Positions 8,621 to 17,720 of a stretch of 64,000 nt of DNA are shown here, piece by piece. A program made the translations under genes and the position numbers. The DNA is from an uncultured Anaerolineae bacterium (lineage in GTDB: Bacteria; Chloroflexota; Anaerolineae; Aggregatilineales; Phototrophicaceae): contig CAKQCB010000002.1 in assembly GCA_934216615.1 (NCBI GenBank), positions 496,001 to 560,000 of the forward strand. The letters run 5' to 3'. A model generated the notes under the pieces. That model did not search any database and was not told the DNA's origin. It saw only the letters and a list, made by a program, of their open reading frames with translations. Within the stretch, counting starts at the first letter, position 1. The number at the start of each line of letters is the position of its first letter.

Positions 8621-9796
8621 CTATTTCCGCTTCCGTGCCAACAACCCACGATACAAGGCGTCTAAATCGCTCACAAGGCGGTCAATGCCATAACGGTCAC
8701 GCATCAAATGAGCGCGTTCTTGTAATACCGCGTCGTCTGGCGGGGATTGGATATTTTGAATCATCGCAGTGGATAAAGCGACCACGTCTTCAGACGGAAC
8801 CAGATCACCGAGCCGTCCGCCTTCGAGCAGGTCAGCCGCGCCTCCCACATCCGTAGAGACAAGCGGACAGCGCCCCGCCAGCGCCTCAATCAGCGAGACG
8901 GGCGTGCCTTCATTCAAACTAGAGATCACCACCAAATCCAAATCTCCATAAAGAGGCGGGGTATCCTGTACCCAACCGGTGAACGTCACCGCGTCTTGTA
9001 AACCAAACGCGCGCACTTGGGTTTCTAATTCTTCGCGAAGTTCGCCATCACCCACAATCACAAAATGCACGTTAGGAATTTGCAGACGGACTTGGAGAGC
9101 CGCTTTCAAAAACAAAGCGTGATTTTTCACAGGGACTAAGCGCCCCACAACACCGATCAGTGGCGCATCTAAGGGGATATTAAACTGCGCACGGAACGCG
9201 CCTGTGTGACGCGCTTGGTTCAGAAAAACATCAAGGTCTAAGCCGAGCGGTAACACCGTGATTCGGCTTTTCCGCGTGACGCGATAATCTTCTGCCAGCT
9301 CACGCCGTAAATTCTCACTTAACGTGATCACCGTGTCGCTCATGTGCGCGGTTAAACGCTCTAAGTTGAGAAACACCTGCGTGACCCATGGCGAAAAATA
9401 ACCGTGAAACACATGCCCGTGAAAGGTATGGATGATCACCGGAACGCGGGCGAACCACGCCGCCACCCGTCCCACAAAACCCGCTTTGGCGGTGTGCGTA
9501 TGAACGATATCCGGCTTGAAGGCGCGTATCTGTCGGTATACCTTGATGATGGTCAACACATCTTTGATGGGGTTTAAAGAACGGCCAAGCTCAGGCATGT
9601 ACAGCGGTTCGATGCCGTGCGACATCGCGTAATACGCCATATCCCCTTCATCTGTGCCGACGTGCCCCGTCACCAACTGTGATTGATAATGCGGTGCGCC
9701 AAAATGTTCCATCAATAACACCACATGCGTCACCGTACCCCCGATATTAAGCCGTGCGATGATGTGCATTAAACGAATAGGTTGAGGTTCAGTCAC
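8621..9796 (-). CDS. GT4 family glycosyltransferase
   Basis: A 391-residue GT-B enzyme. The N-terminal Rossmann domain opens with the glycine-rich acceptor loop after IARLNIGG; a central region holds HTHTAKAGFVGR and IIHTFHGHVF; the C-terminal domain has GVVGRLVPVKNH (donor-binding start) and the EX7E motif in NEGTPVSLIEAL followed by STDVGGAADLL. It transfers a sugar from an activated donor to a glycan acceptor, probably on the cytoplasmic side. Its ATG overlaps the stop of the upstream glycosyltransferase gene by four bases, so it is the third gene of an epimerase-GT4-GT4 operon. The sugar cannot be predicted. Confidence 0.9.
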   Translation of the reverse strand: MTEPQPIRLMHIIARLNIGGTVTHVVLLMEHFGAPHYQSQLVTGHVGTDEGDMAYYAMSHGIEPLYMPELGRSLNPIKDVLTIIKVYRQIRAFKPDIVHTHTAKAGFVGRVAAWFARVPVIIHTFHGHVFHGYFSPWVTQVFLNLERLTAHMSDTVITLSENLRRELAEDYRVTRKSRITVLPLGLDLDVFLNQARHTGAFRAQFNIPLDAPLIGVVGRLVPVKNHALFLKAALQVRLQIPNVHFVIVGDGELREELETQVRAFGLQDAVTFTGWVQDTPPLYGDLDLVVISSLNEGTPVSLIEALAGRCPLVSTDVGGAADLLEGGRLGDLVPSEDVVALSTAMIQNIQSPPDDAVLQERAHLMRDRYGIDRLVSDLDALYRGLLARKRK

Positions 9797-10923
9797 GAGG
9801 CACTTCCTAAAAGCTGTTGATACAGTTGATACGTCGCATCGACCATGCGCTCCGCATCAAAGTGGGTTTCAAGTCGTTCTAAAGCCAGCATCCCCATGTG
9901 ACGGCGCAAGTTGGGATCAGAGAGTAACGTGGTCAATGCGTTGGCGATTGCAGGTGCGGATTCAGGCTCGACCAACAAGCCCGTTTCGCCATCGACGATG
10001 ATCTCTGGAATCGCGCTCACTTGACTAGCGATGCTAGGAACGGCCACCGCCATCGCTTCGAGCAAAACGAGGCCGAAACCTTCCCACAAACTTGGCATCA
10101 AAAAGATGTCCAAGCCCGCCATCAACTGCGGGACATCAGTTCGCCAGCCCGCGAAAACAACCTGTTTGTGAATGCCGAGCTTACGCGCTTCAGCCTCAAG
10201 GTCTTGACGCAAGACGCCATCCCCCACGATGAGCAAACGCGCGTCGGGAAAGCGCAAGCTGATGCTGGCAAAGCCTTGTAAGCCATATGACATGCCCTTC
10301 TGCGAAATCAGCCGACCAATCATGCCGACGACAGGGCTGTTTTCGGGCAGGTTAAACTGCTGTCGTAAAGAACGCGCCGCGCCCTCATGATCAACTTGGG
10401 TTGTAGGGCGAGGAAGTCCGTAACGAATCGTGGTGATTTTTTCTGGCGGAGCTTGTTCTACTTGACGTGTGAACAGGTTCGTCGCTTCTGAAATGGCGAT
10501 CACGGCGTTAAAGTTTCGCCATAAGATGCGGTTGGCTATTTTGAAGGGTGACCGATGACGGAAATCATCTTCATTGTGACGACTGGTGATGACGATTTTC
10601 ACGCCTGCCCATTTTGCCGCAAGACTACCGAACGTATCGGCATGGACCAAATGCGTATGCACAAGTTCAGGTTTGAGCGTGCGCAGATGTTGGCGCAGCG
10701 TGGGGATGATCTGTCGATCCAGCCCTTTTTGAATCACGACTCGCTGTACATGCACGCCTAGCGCTTCCATTTGGGACATGTAATCGTCGAGAGGTTTGTC
10801 TGGCTCAACCAATAAGAGCAAGTGAACATCGACACCTCGCGACACCAACCCCGCAAACAAAATGAGCAAGTGCCGTTCCGCGCCAGCAATCCCTACCGCT
10901 TTGATGATATGAACGACGCGCAT
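9793..10923 (-). CDS. GT4 family glycosyltransferase
   Basis: A 376-residue GT-B glycosyltransferase with the N-terminal loop IKAVGIAGAERHLL, the HTHLVHADTFGSLAA motif, donor-domain start GMIGRLISQKG and EX7E motif in LWEGFGLVLLEAM followed by IPEIIVDGETGLLV. These are hallmarks of GT4 enzymes of polysaccharide synthesis. It begins five bases after the stop of the epimerase gene and ends overlapping the next GT4 start, consistent with a single mRNA for surface glycan assembly. Confidence 0.9.
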   Translation of the reverse strand: MRVVHIIKAVGIAGAERHLLILFAGLVSRGVDVHLLLLVEPDKPLDDYMSQMEALGVHVQRVVIQKGLDRQIIPTLRQHLRTLKPELVHTHLVHADTFGSLAAKWAGVKIVITSRHNEDDFRHRSPFKIANRILWRNFNAVIAISEATNLFTRQVEQAPPEKITTIRYGLPRPTTQVDHEGAARSLRQQFNLPENSPVVGMIGRLISQKGMSYGLQGFASISLRFPDARLLIVGDGVLRQDLEAEARKLGIHKQVVFAGWRTDVPQLMAGLDIFLMPSLWEGFGLVLLEAMAVAVPSIASQVSAIPEIIVDGETGLLVEPESAPAIANALTTLLSDPNLRRHMGMLALERLETHFDAERMVDATYQLYQQLLGSAS

Positions 10924-10928
10924 ATCAT

Positions 10929-11879
10929 TTAACCCGACAACTGTCGTCGATAATAAGCGATGGTGCGCGCTAACCCCTCATCAAAGCTGACGATGGGCGC
11001 GTAATCTAATAAGTCAGTCGCTTTGGTGATGTCCGCGCTGGAATGTTTAATTTCGCCTTTGCGGGGTTCGGTAAAAATCGGCTCGATCTGCGTGCCCAGT
11101 TGATCGTTCAATTTTTGGACGAGTTCTAAGAGGGTAACTTGTCCGCCTGTGGCGAGGTTCATCATCTGCCCGCCAATTTCGGGGGCGGTCATCGCCAATA
11201 GATTGCCCTGTACCACATTGTCGATATACGTAAAATCACGACTTTGAGTGCCGTCGCCATAAATCGTCGGCGATTGACCCTTCAACATCGCGATGATGAA
11301 TTTGGGAATCACCGCTGAATAATGGGACGTTTCATCTTGGCGTGCGCCGAACACATTGAAATAGCGTAAAGCGACGGTTTCGAGGCCGTAGACTTCGGTG
11401 AACACTTGACAGTAATATTCAGCCGCAAGTTTGGTCACGCCATACGGCGAGAGTGGATTTGCAGGCATGGTTTCCAGTTTAAATTCGCCCTCTATATCAC
11501 CATACGCCGAGGACGAAGCGGCATACATCACCCGCTTGATGCCGTGATCGCGCGCGGCCATCAGGACATTCAACGTGCCTGTGATGTTAATCTCATTGCT
11601 GGTGATGGGATCATCAATACTGCGAAAGACCGACGGTAAAGCTGCTTGATGATAGACATAATCGACCCCTTCAAAAACGGGGCGTAGAGCGGCAGCGTCG
11701 GTAATGCTGACATTGTGAAATGAAAATTGGTCGTATGCTTGCAGGGCATCGAGGTTGAGCTGTCGTCCAGTCTCCAGATTATCAATCACACGTACTTGAT
11801 GCCCCTCTTTTAACAGCCGTTCAGAAATATGTGAGCCAATAAAGCCAGCCCCGCCGGTCACTACGACTGTATATGCCAT
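10929..11879 (-). CDS. NAD-dependent nucleotide-sugar epimerase/dehydratase
   Basis: An extended SDR enzyme with GxxGxxG (TGGAGFIGSHI) at the N-terminus, a DNLETGR stretch, the catalytic serine region AASSSAYGD, the YGVTKLAAEYY catalytic Tyr-Lys motif and RYFNVFGARQ, matching UDP-glucose 4-epimerase and UDP-glucuronate epimerase relatives. The frame is open from 11927, but that start has no ribosome-binding site and would add 16 residues before the Rossmann fold; the ATG at 11879 with an upstream GGAG fits the family (316 residues). It supplies a sugar nucleotide for the two GT4 genes downstream. Exact substrate unknown. Confidence 0.9.
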   Translation of the reverse strand: MAYTVVVTGGAGFIGSHISERLLKEGHQVRVIDNLETGRQLNLDALQAYDQFSFHNVSITDAAALRPVFEGVDYVYHQAALPSVFRSIDDPITSNEINITGTLNVLMAARDHGIKRVMYAASSSAYGDIEGEFKLETMPANPLSPYGVTKLAAEYYCQVFTEVYGLETVALRYFNVFGARQDETSHYSAVIPKFIIAMLKGQSPTIYGDGTQSRDFTYIDNVVQGNLLAMTAPEIGGQMMNLATGGQVTLLELVQKLNDQLGTQIEPIFTEPRKGEIKHSSADITKATDLLDYAPIVSFDEGLARTIAYYRRQLSG

Positions 11880-11997
11880 TGCTTGAACATCTCCTGTTGT
11901 GCTGGGTTGCCGAACAACCTGCGACATCTGTAAGTATTACAGTCTAACAAAATAGTGCACAGGATTACAGACGGCAATTCATGGAGAGGCGAGCATC

Positions 11998-12030
11998 AAA
12001 AAAGAGATGATCGCCAAGACGATCACCCCT
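11998..12030 (-). terminator. Intrinsic terminator of the propeller lipoprotein gene
   Basis: On the minus strand an 8-bp stem (12006-12013 with 12020-12027, one G-T pair) is followed by TCTTTTTT. Confidence 0.7.
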
Positions 12031-12064
12031 TTTGAGAAGACCCATCACATTTCACATGAAGGGT

Positions 12065-13234
12065 TTATTCTTCAGGCGGTGCCCAAGGGATGAGACTACT
12101 CGTTGCCAAATTACCCTCAAACAACAGTGTCGTTTCCCCTGTCGCAACGTTGACAGCATAAAGCTGTCTGGCGTTTCCCGCAAACATGGAAAAGACATTC
12201 CCATTGGTGAGATATAATGTTTGACCGTCAGGCGACCAAACCGGCTTGTCAATACTTTGCCCCGTGAACACCACCTGACGCTCATCCGTCGCGACGTCGA
12301 TCACAATCACAGATGTGGTCGCGCTGGCATACCCTTGATCTTGGGCGTTCGGGTCGGGCGAGGACTGACCTTCCACATAGGCGATCTGGCTTCCATCTGG
12401 CGAGGCAGAAACCATCACAACGCCGTTATTGGTCGTCCATGATCTGCTGGCGCTGTTACTCACGTCAAACAGCATGATTTCAGGTTGAGTAGTACCGCCA
12501 TTTTCTTCTTCAATCGCAGAAACCATCACAATCGTATCATCGTCGAGCCATGACGGCGAACGCAGTAATTGATCTTCCAGCCAGTTCACTTCGGCGACGG
12601 AATTGGAAGCTGTATCATAGACGAAGGTCTTTCCATCGAACGCATACGCCAAACGGGTGCTGGATGGATTCCACGCTAGTGAGGGCGTATCCCCTGTACG
12701 TTCGGCGATGACATGGATCACGTTGCCATCTTCCGCGTTCACCACCATGATCAACCCGCTCAAGGCTTCAACATCCACCGTAGGATCAAGCAAGTCTGCG
12801 GGGGTTGCCCATAACGAGATGTAATTTCCGCTCAGCGCGATGATCTGACCGTCAGGCGAAATACTGAGTTGGTTCACCCACAGGTTCGGCTCTAAGGTGA
12901 GCAGACGCTCAACCTCACCTGTTTCTAAATCTGCCACTTGGATTGATGCGGCATTGGAGTCTGCAAATTCGGCATAGACGAGGGTTTGGGTGGCGTCATT
13001 CCAATCAAACGCGCCCTGAAAATTTGCGCTTTCAGCCACAGGCTGAGCGACGCCATCAGCGATATTTAACGTTTGCAAAGATAGGGTATTTTCTGTGTCG
13101 GATTGGGTTAAAAATGCGAGCGTATTCCCATCAGAACGAACGCTGACCGTGGGGATAGACAACGCTTCTGTACACCCCACAAGGAACACCCCACTGAACA
13201 ATAAGCTGCTTAAGAAAGTTTTCTTATTCAACAT
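12065..13234 (-). CDS. TolB-like beta-propeller lipoprotein
   Basis: The 389-residue product begins with a lipoprotein signal peptide; the lipobox LVGC places the lipidated cysteine near residue 21. The rest is a series of WD40-like/PD40 blades with SPDGQ turns (ISPDGQIIALSG, ASPDGSQIAYVEG, WSPDGQTLYLTNG), typical of TolB and dipeptidyl-peptidase propellers. It should sit on the outer face of the membrane as a protein-binding scaffold; no catalytic domain is seen. It is monocistronic, with a terminator at 11998-12030. Confidence 0.85.
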   Translation of the reverse strand: MLNKKTFLSSLLFSGVFLVGCTEALSIPTVSVRSDGNTLAFLTQSDTENTLSLQTLNIADGVAQPVAESANFQGAFDWNDATQTLVYAEFADSNAASIQVADLETGEVERLLTLEPNLWVNQLSISPDGQIIALSGNYISLWATPADLLDPTVDVEALSGLIMVVNAEDGNVIHVIAERTGDTPSLAWNPSSTRLAYAFDGKTFVYDTASNSVAEVNWLEDQLLRSPSWLDDDTIVMVSAIEEENGGTTQPEIMLFDVSNSASRSWTTNNGVVMVSASPDGSQIAYVEGQSSPDPNAQDQGYASATTSVIVIDVATDERQVVFTGQSIDKPVWSPDGQTLYLTNGNVFSMFAGNARQLYAVNVATGETTLLFEGNLATSSLIPWAPPEE

Positions 13235-13350
13235 GATTATTTTTCCTCTCTCATTTCAAGCTCACGTCTTCATCCCCTTGTAAGCATGAAATCTCTCAAT
13301 AAAACACTCCTCTAATTCCAGTCGATCCCATTTTTATTGTGCCACTAAAT

Positions 13351-13369
13351 AGGGGGTTCATAACCCCCT
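13351..13369. repeat. Short GC-rich inverted repeat
   Basis: AGGGGGTT at 13351-13358 pairs with AACCCCCT at 13362-13369 across a three-base loop. There is only TT after it on the plus strand and no T run on the minus strand; role unknown. Confidence 0.6.
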
Positions 13370-13550
13370 TTGACGAGATACTCAGCAGGTATTAAGAAAC
13401 AAATTCAGGGGACAAACCTGTTCATTTAGCGAATATCGAACTTGATCAAACCGTTCGTAATCCATAAGAAAAATGAGCGTTCCTCATAAAAGAACCGCAC
13501 TATTGCGCCTGTATCAGCCATTGATGATTATTGAGGTCAAACCAGCATCA

Positions 13551-13582
13551 TAAAAAAAGGCATCCTGATGAGGATGCCTTTT
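13551..13582 (-). terminator. Intrinsic terminator of the LysM gene
   Basis: A perfect 10-bp stem (13557-13566 with 13571-13580), loop of four bases, followed on the minus strand by seven T. The plus strand also has a short T run. Confidence 0.9.
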
Positions 13583-13605
13583 CTATACAGCGTCTTTTTG
13601 CCTAT

Positions 13606-14574
13606 CTAACCCGACGTTGTGGGCGACGGAATGATGAGAGGCTGTTGACTGGTTTGTGTCGGTAATGTTTCTTGGGTTGGCGGGGCCAGTGTGGGCACGA
13701 CCACGGTCGCCGTAGGCACTACCAAGGTAGGCATCAATGTGGGGACGGCCAACGTTGGTTGTAACGTGGGCATCAAGGTAAAGGTTGGAGAAGGTGTGCT
13801 TTCGAGAACAGGCTCTGGCGTGCCTTGTCCAATGTTAAGATTCAACCCACGCACCCACTGTGTTAAAGCCGATGACAGCCCTGCATACACGGGGCAGGTT
13901 GAAGGGATGAACACCGCTTGGCCGGGTTGTACCAACGCAGGGTTTTCAATGCTGTTTGCCGTCGCCAAACACGCAAGATCAACATCAAAATAAGCGGCGA
14001 TCAAGTCAAGGATATCGCGTGGTTGGATCACGTAGAGTTCCGCGTCGCTTCCACCGCCTACACCGTCAGGAAAAGACAATGCCGGATAATAACCGTATGG
14101 CGGGGCGTCAACCGGAATCACCAACTGATCGCCTGAGCGAATACGCGCATCAATCGTCATGTCATTCACCATGAGGAGTGACGCCAGAGAGATGTTGTAG
14201 CGCATGGCGATGCTATCGAGCGTATCGCCATGGGTCACAAAGATGACAGGGTATCCCCCGCCCCCTTGACCTAAATCACGCTCTACGCGCGTTCCTGTCG
14301 TTGAGCTTCCATCGTATGGCGGGCATGAATAACTGATCATCAGTTCATCCCCCGCGTAGATGGGCGCTTGTGGGTCAATTTCATTGACAAATGCGAGACA
14401 AGCTACTTGGACATCAAATGCCGCGCCGATCAAATCCAACGAATCCCCCGGCCGAACCGTGTAGGTGGTGTCTTGCGCAGTTTGGGCAAACGCCGCAAAA
14501 CCCGCAAATGCACTCACCGCTAAAAGGACGCATAAGATCAAACCCCAGCGAGAATCTTTTTTATAGGATGACAT
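13606..14574 (-). CDS. Secreted protein with three LysM domains and a Thr/Pro tail
   Basis: After a signal peptide ending near FAQ, three LysM-type repeats are seen at about residues 38-80 (TVRPGDSLDLIGAAF), 112-152 (THGDTLDSIAMRYNIS) and 182-222 (IQPRDILDLIAAYFDV). LysM modules bind N-acetylglucosamine-containing polymers. The last 80 residues are a Thr/Pro-rich low-complexity tail (repeats such as PTLMPTLVVPT). The ATG at 14574 is preferred over GTG at 14577 because of an AGGAGG motif just upstream. A cell-envelope glycan-binding protein is likely; no catalytic domain is present. Confidence 0.9.
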   Translation of the reverse strand: MSSYKKDSRWGLILCVLLAVSAFAGFAAFAQTAQDTTYTVRPGDSLDLIGAAFDVQVACLAFVNEIDPQAPIYAGDELMISYSCPPYDGSSTTGTRVERDLGQGGGGYPVIFVTHGDTLDSIAMRYNISLASLLMVNDMTIDARIRSGDQLVIPVDAPPYGYYPALSFPDGVGGGSDAELYVIQPRDILDLIAAYFDVDLACLATANSIENPALVQPGQAVFIPSTCPVYAGLSSALTQWVRGLNLNIGQGTPEPVLESTPSPTFTLMPTLQPTLAVPTLMPTLVVPTATVVVPTLAPPTQETLPTQTSQQPLIIPSPTTSG

Positions 14575-14796
14575 CACTCCTCCTTGAGTTGATGAATTCC
14601 TTTAGATTGATACGGTTAGATTGTATCAAGAATGTGAGTGACGAGACATAGAATCCCCATTAAGTCCACCTCTATGCACCTTTCATCATCCCTAACAATC
14701 CTCCGCTACAATAGAATAACCCCCTTAAGATGTGGGGTGATGCAAGATTTCGGTTGTGCTTTATAATGAGACAAATGGATTGTATGAGGGAGCAGG

Positions 14797-15417
14797 ATGC
14801 CTATTCTATTAGACCCAAACATTCTGTACATTGTTCTTGTGATCGGATTATGGCTTGGGGTTACTGCATTATATGTTCCCGGAACTGGAGCTTTGGAGGT
14901 TCTAAGTTTAGGGACAGTCATTGTCAGTATCGTCGCCTTTCTGAGTGTGAGCACAAATTGGCTTGCCGTACTCGCTCTGGTCGTTGGAATTTTAGGATTT
15001 ATGATCCTACCTTTCTGGCAGAAAGGTTGGCGGTATATCTTAATCGGCGGGGTGATCTTGCAAGTCTACGGGAGCATCACCTTATTCCATGAGACAGCCG
15101 TTTCGCCCATCTTGATCGCGTTTGTGATCGCCGTCTCACTTGCTTATCATTACTTCTTACTCATCCCCATCTTGAAGTCGCAAAAGCCCGGCGGTCAAAT
15201 GACCGATGATGCGCCGATTGAAGGGGAAGTCGGGTTTGTCCAACGCGACATCAACACTGTAGGTACGGTGAGAGTACGCGGGGAAACATGGACAGCACGC
15301 AGTGAGGTCTTCATCAGCGCGGGTGAACAAGTGGTCGTCGTAGACCAAGACGGTTTGACGCTTCATGTTGAACCACTCAAACACAAACATCATGATGAAG
15401 AAGTTTTTGTCTCTTAA
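14797..15417 (+). CDS. Short NfeD-like membrane protein
   Basis: A 206-residue protein with four to five hydrophobic helices (residues 7-125) and a C-terminal soluble domain of about 60 residues (EGEVGFVQRDINTVGTVRVRGETWTARS) that matches the OB-fold of NfeD proteins. It lacks the N-terminal ClpP-like protease domain of long NfeD forms. NfeD proteins act with SPFH/stomatin proteins in membrane microdomains; the SPFH gene follows 41 bases downstream on the same strand. A TATAAT at 14762-14767 lies 29 bases before the ATG with no clear -35 box. Confidence 0.88.
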   Translation: MPILLDPNILYIVLVIGLWLGVTALYVPGTGALEVLSLGTVIVSIVAFLSVSTNWLAVLALVVGILGFMILPFWQKGWRYILIGGVILQVYGSITLFHETAVSPILIAFVIAVSLAYHYFLLIPILKSQKPGGQMTDDAPIEGEVGFVQRDINTVGTVRVRGETWTARSEVFISAGEQVVVVDQDGLTLHVEPLKHKHHDEEVFVS

Positions 15418-15458
15418 AATAACCCTATCAACCAGCTAAGAGGAGAGAAGAATAAACT

Positions 15459-16478
15459 ATGCCGGTAGAAAGTATTTTAATCGTTCTTGTTATTCTATTC
15501 ATCGCCTACATCGTGCTCAATTCCGTCCGTATTTTGCCTGAATACGAACGTATTGTCGTACTTCGTTTAGGGAAATATTCCGGAACGCGCGGGCCGGGCA
15601 TCACCGTTTTGATTCCCTTCCTCGAAACTGCTCGTAAAGTGGATATGCGCGAACGCTTCTTGGAAATTCCACGTCAAACGGCAATTTCAAAAGACAACAC
15701 CAGCATTGATATTGATTTCTTGGTCTATTACCGAATTGTCAACCCAAAACTGTCTATCCTCGAAATTGAAAACGTGGTGCAAGCCTCTTTGAATATCGCG
15801 GCAACCACCCTTCGCGCGGTGATCGGCGATATCGAATTGGATGATGTGCTGGCAAAGCGTGAACAAATCAACGACACGCTTCGCGTCAAACTGGATGAAG
15901 TCACCGAACGTTGGGGGATGAAGATCACCCGCGTTGAAATTCGCGAAGTGGAACCACCCGCACCCGTAAAAGAAGCGATGAACCGCCAAATGAGCGCTGA
16001 ACGTGAACGTCGTGCAACCGTCACCAAAGCAGAAGGTGAACGTGCCTCCTCGATCATGGTCGCGGAAGGTGAAAAACAATCTGCGATTCTGCGTGCAGAA
16101 GGTGAAAAACAATCCTCCATTCTTCGCGCCGAAGGTGAACGTCAATCACAATTGTTGCAATCTCAAGGTCGCGCGGCAGGTCTTGAAGCGCTGTTCTTGG
16201 AAGCGCGTGAAGTTGATGAAAAGACGCTCATGCTCCAATACTTGGATACGTTACGCGCCCTCGGCCAAAGCAGTTCTACCAAATTTGTCCTGCCGATGGA
16301 AATCACCAGCATGATGAGCCGTATTGTCGAAACGATGGCGAATGCGGGCACTGGCACCGCCTCTAACACAACCGTGGCCAGCACGCCCACCCGTCCACCC
16401 AAAGCAGCGCCCCGCGCTGAACCGCCTCGACCGACAGCGCCATCTACACCCGAAACACCCCCTGCTACTGAGGAATAA
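15459..16478 (+). CDS. SPFH/band 7 (stomatin-like) membrane protein
   Basis: A 339-residue protein with an N-terminal membrane helix (about 4-22), the band 7 domain (RILPEYERIVVLRLGKYSGTRGPG onward), and a coiled-coil of repeated AEGEKQSAILRAEGE-like units at about 188-235. A variable, Pro/Thr-rich tail of about 45 residues ends the protein. It groups with slipin/QmcA-like proteins that oligomerise in the membrane and modulate proteases or fluidity. A GAGGAGAG ribosome-binding site precedes the ATG. The adjacent NfeD gene supports a functional pair. Confidence 0.93.
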   Translation: MPVESILIVLVILFIAYIVLNSVRILPEYERIVVLRLGKYSGTRGPGITVLIPFLETARKVDMRERFLEIPRQTAISKDNTSIDIDFLVYYRIVNPKLSILEIENVVQASLNIAATTLRAVIGDIELDDVLAKREQINDTLRVKLDEVTERWGMKITRVEIREVEPPAPVKEAMNRQMSAERERRATVTKAEGERASSIMVAEGEKQSAILRAEGEKQSSILRAEGERQSQLLQSQGRAAGLEALFLEAREVDEKTLMLQYLDTLRALGQSSSTKFVLPMEITSMMSRIVETMANAGTGTASNTTVASTPTRPPKAAPRAEPPRPTAPSTPETPPATEE

Positions 16479-16482
16479 AAAT

Positions 16483-16518
16483 AAAAGACCTTCTCAAATT
16501 TCTGAGAAGGTCTTTTTT
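16483..16518. terminator. Bidirectional intrinsic terminator
   Basis: A 14-bp stem (16483-16496 with 16503-16516) has T runs on both strands. It serves the SPFH gene on the plus strand and the converging HAD gene on the minus strand. Confidence 0.9.
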
Positions 16519-16573
16519 ATGCAGTATCACGTCAATCATTAAACAAGACCGACGACAAGCAAACTCTATAGAG

Positions 16574-17272
16574 TTAGATTTCCCAACCAAGCGGGTGCGC
16601 GATGTGCGGTGAAAATTGGGTTAAATCGTCCAGATAATAATCAGGTTGGGAAGCTTTTAATTCCTCTGGAGGCGAAAACCCTGTGCCCACCGCAACCGCC
16701 ATCGCCCCAACCGCACGCGCACATTGGATGTCCATCGGCGTGTCACCAATCACCCAAACATCTTGGGGCTTAAATGAATGTCCCACCAAGTCAGAAGCGC
16801 GTTGAATCGCCAACGGGGGCAGATGATCGCGGTCAAAGGCTTCATGGCCGAATGCGCCGACCCGGAATAAAGCGGGCGAAAAACCAGCCGCGCTCAATTT
16901 AGCTTCCGCCGCCCCTTTGACATTCCCCGTCACGATTCCCATCACAACGTCATCCCGTCGTGAAAAAGCATCGACCAATTCCGTCGCCCCAACACATGGG
17001 GATACTTCGTATTTTTCTTCAAACACGGCGATCACACTGCGCGTCATCGCATCGTGATAGGTCATGATTCGGGCGTGCACATCATCATAGGTGATGCCGT
17101 GTGGCCCGAGCAGTTCCACGAGCGTGCGCCAATCCGTTTTACCGCTAAACTCGTGGGTGGCGACTGTGCTTTCTGTGCCAAAAACTTCTAACATCGCGCG
17201 CCGTGTCGCTTCGCGTCCTGCGCCTTTGGTACGCAGTAATGTCCCGTCAATGTCAAATAACACCAACCGCAT
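16574..17272 (-). CDS. HAD-superfamily phosphatase (phosphoglycolate phosphatase-like)
   Basis: A 232-residue class IA HAD hydrolase. Motif I is FDIDGTLL with nucleophile D7 and acid D9; the helical cap follows; motif II is in GIVTGN, and motif IV is IGDTPMDIQCARAVG. This pattern fits phosphoglycolate phosphatase or beta-phosphoglucomutase relatives; the substrate cannot be set from sequence. It is monocistronic and ends at the shared terminator 16483-16518. Confidence 0.88.
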   Translation of the reverse strand: MRLVLFDIDGTLLRTKGAGREATRRAMLEVFGTESTVATHEFSGKTDWRTLVELLGPHGITYDDVHARIMTYHDAMTRSVIAVFEEKYEVSPCVGATELVDAFSRRDDVVMGIVTGNVKGAAEAKLSAAGFSPALFRVGAFGHEAFDRDHLPPLAIQRASDLVGHSFKPQDVWVIGDTPMDIQCARAVGAMAVAVGTGFSPPEELKASQPDYYLDDLTQFSPHIAHPLGWEI

Positions 17273-17720
17273 AAATGACTCTCCAATGCTTCAAAACAAT
17301 CTCTAGTGCAGTGTAGCAAATTCCCGATATTTATGTATGACCAGACGGATTTTTGAGCGTCATTGTCCACTTTAGCCAAAGCAATCAGCACCGAATTGTT
17401 TGAATTTATGGAATACAGCGGTAAATTTTTAGATAAACTTATATCAAGCGTTGGATGTACCTGTCATCCATAAATCGTTTCGCAGGGGTGTAGAGACCCC
17501 TTTCACGATTGTGTTTTTCATGGGAAGAAGTGCATCAAACGCGAAATTTCATGTAGTATTGACGTATAATCATGCTGAAGAAAAAGTCTCTCACCTGCTC
17601 CATAGCAAAGAGAAACTATTCTTGAGCATAGGTCGTCTCATGGCGGCGTTGGGTCTTACGCCCACCGAAAAGTGCCTTTTATGCGTTTTCCTGTTCGACA
17701 AGACGAAAGGGAAGCTGACC
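17273..17720. other. Leader region of the molybdenum hydroxylase operon, no gene
   Basis: The 448-base gap between the HAD gene and the CoxM-like start contains an in-frame open stretch from 17451 that lacks a ribosome-binding site and has no family similarity, a TATAAT at 17565-17570, and a small 6-bp hairpin (17484-17489 with 17496-17501). The length permits a long untranslated leader; no known riboswitch was recognised. Confidence 0.5.

Larger units (their letters stand above)
13235..13605. other. Intergenic region with two hairpins, no gene
   Basis: This 371-base gap holds the upstream region of the propeller gene, a short 8-bp hairpin at 13351-13369 and the terminator of the LysM gene. 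No reading frame with a ribosome-binding site was found. Confidence 0.6.

Noticed and set aside
15687..16145. Minus-strand 152-codon open frame with Phe-rich repeats
   Set aside because: The repeats are the antisense of the coiled-coil repeats of the SPFH gene.
17451..17720. N-terminal extension of the CoxM-like gene
   Set aside because: No ribosome-binding site, no similarity to the family, and a good start exists at 17721.
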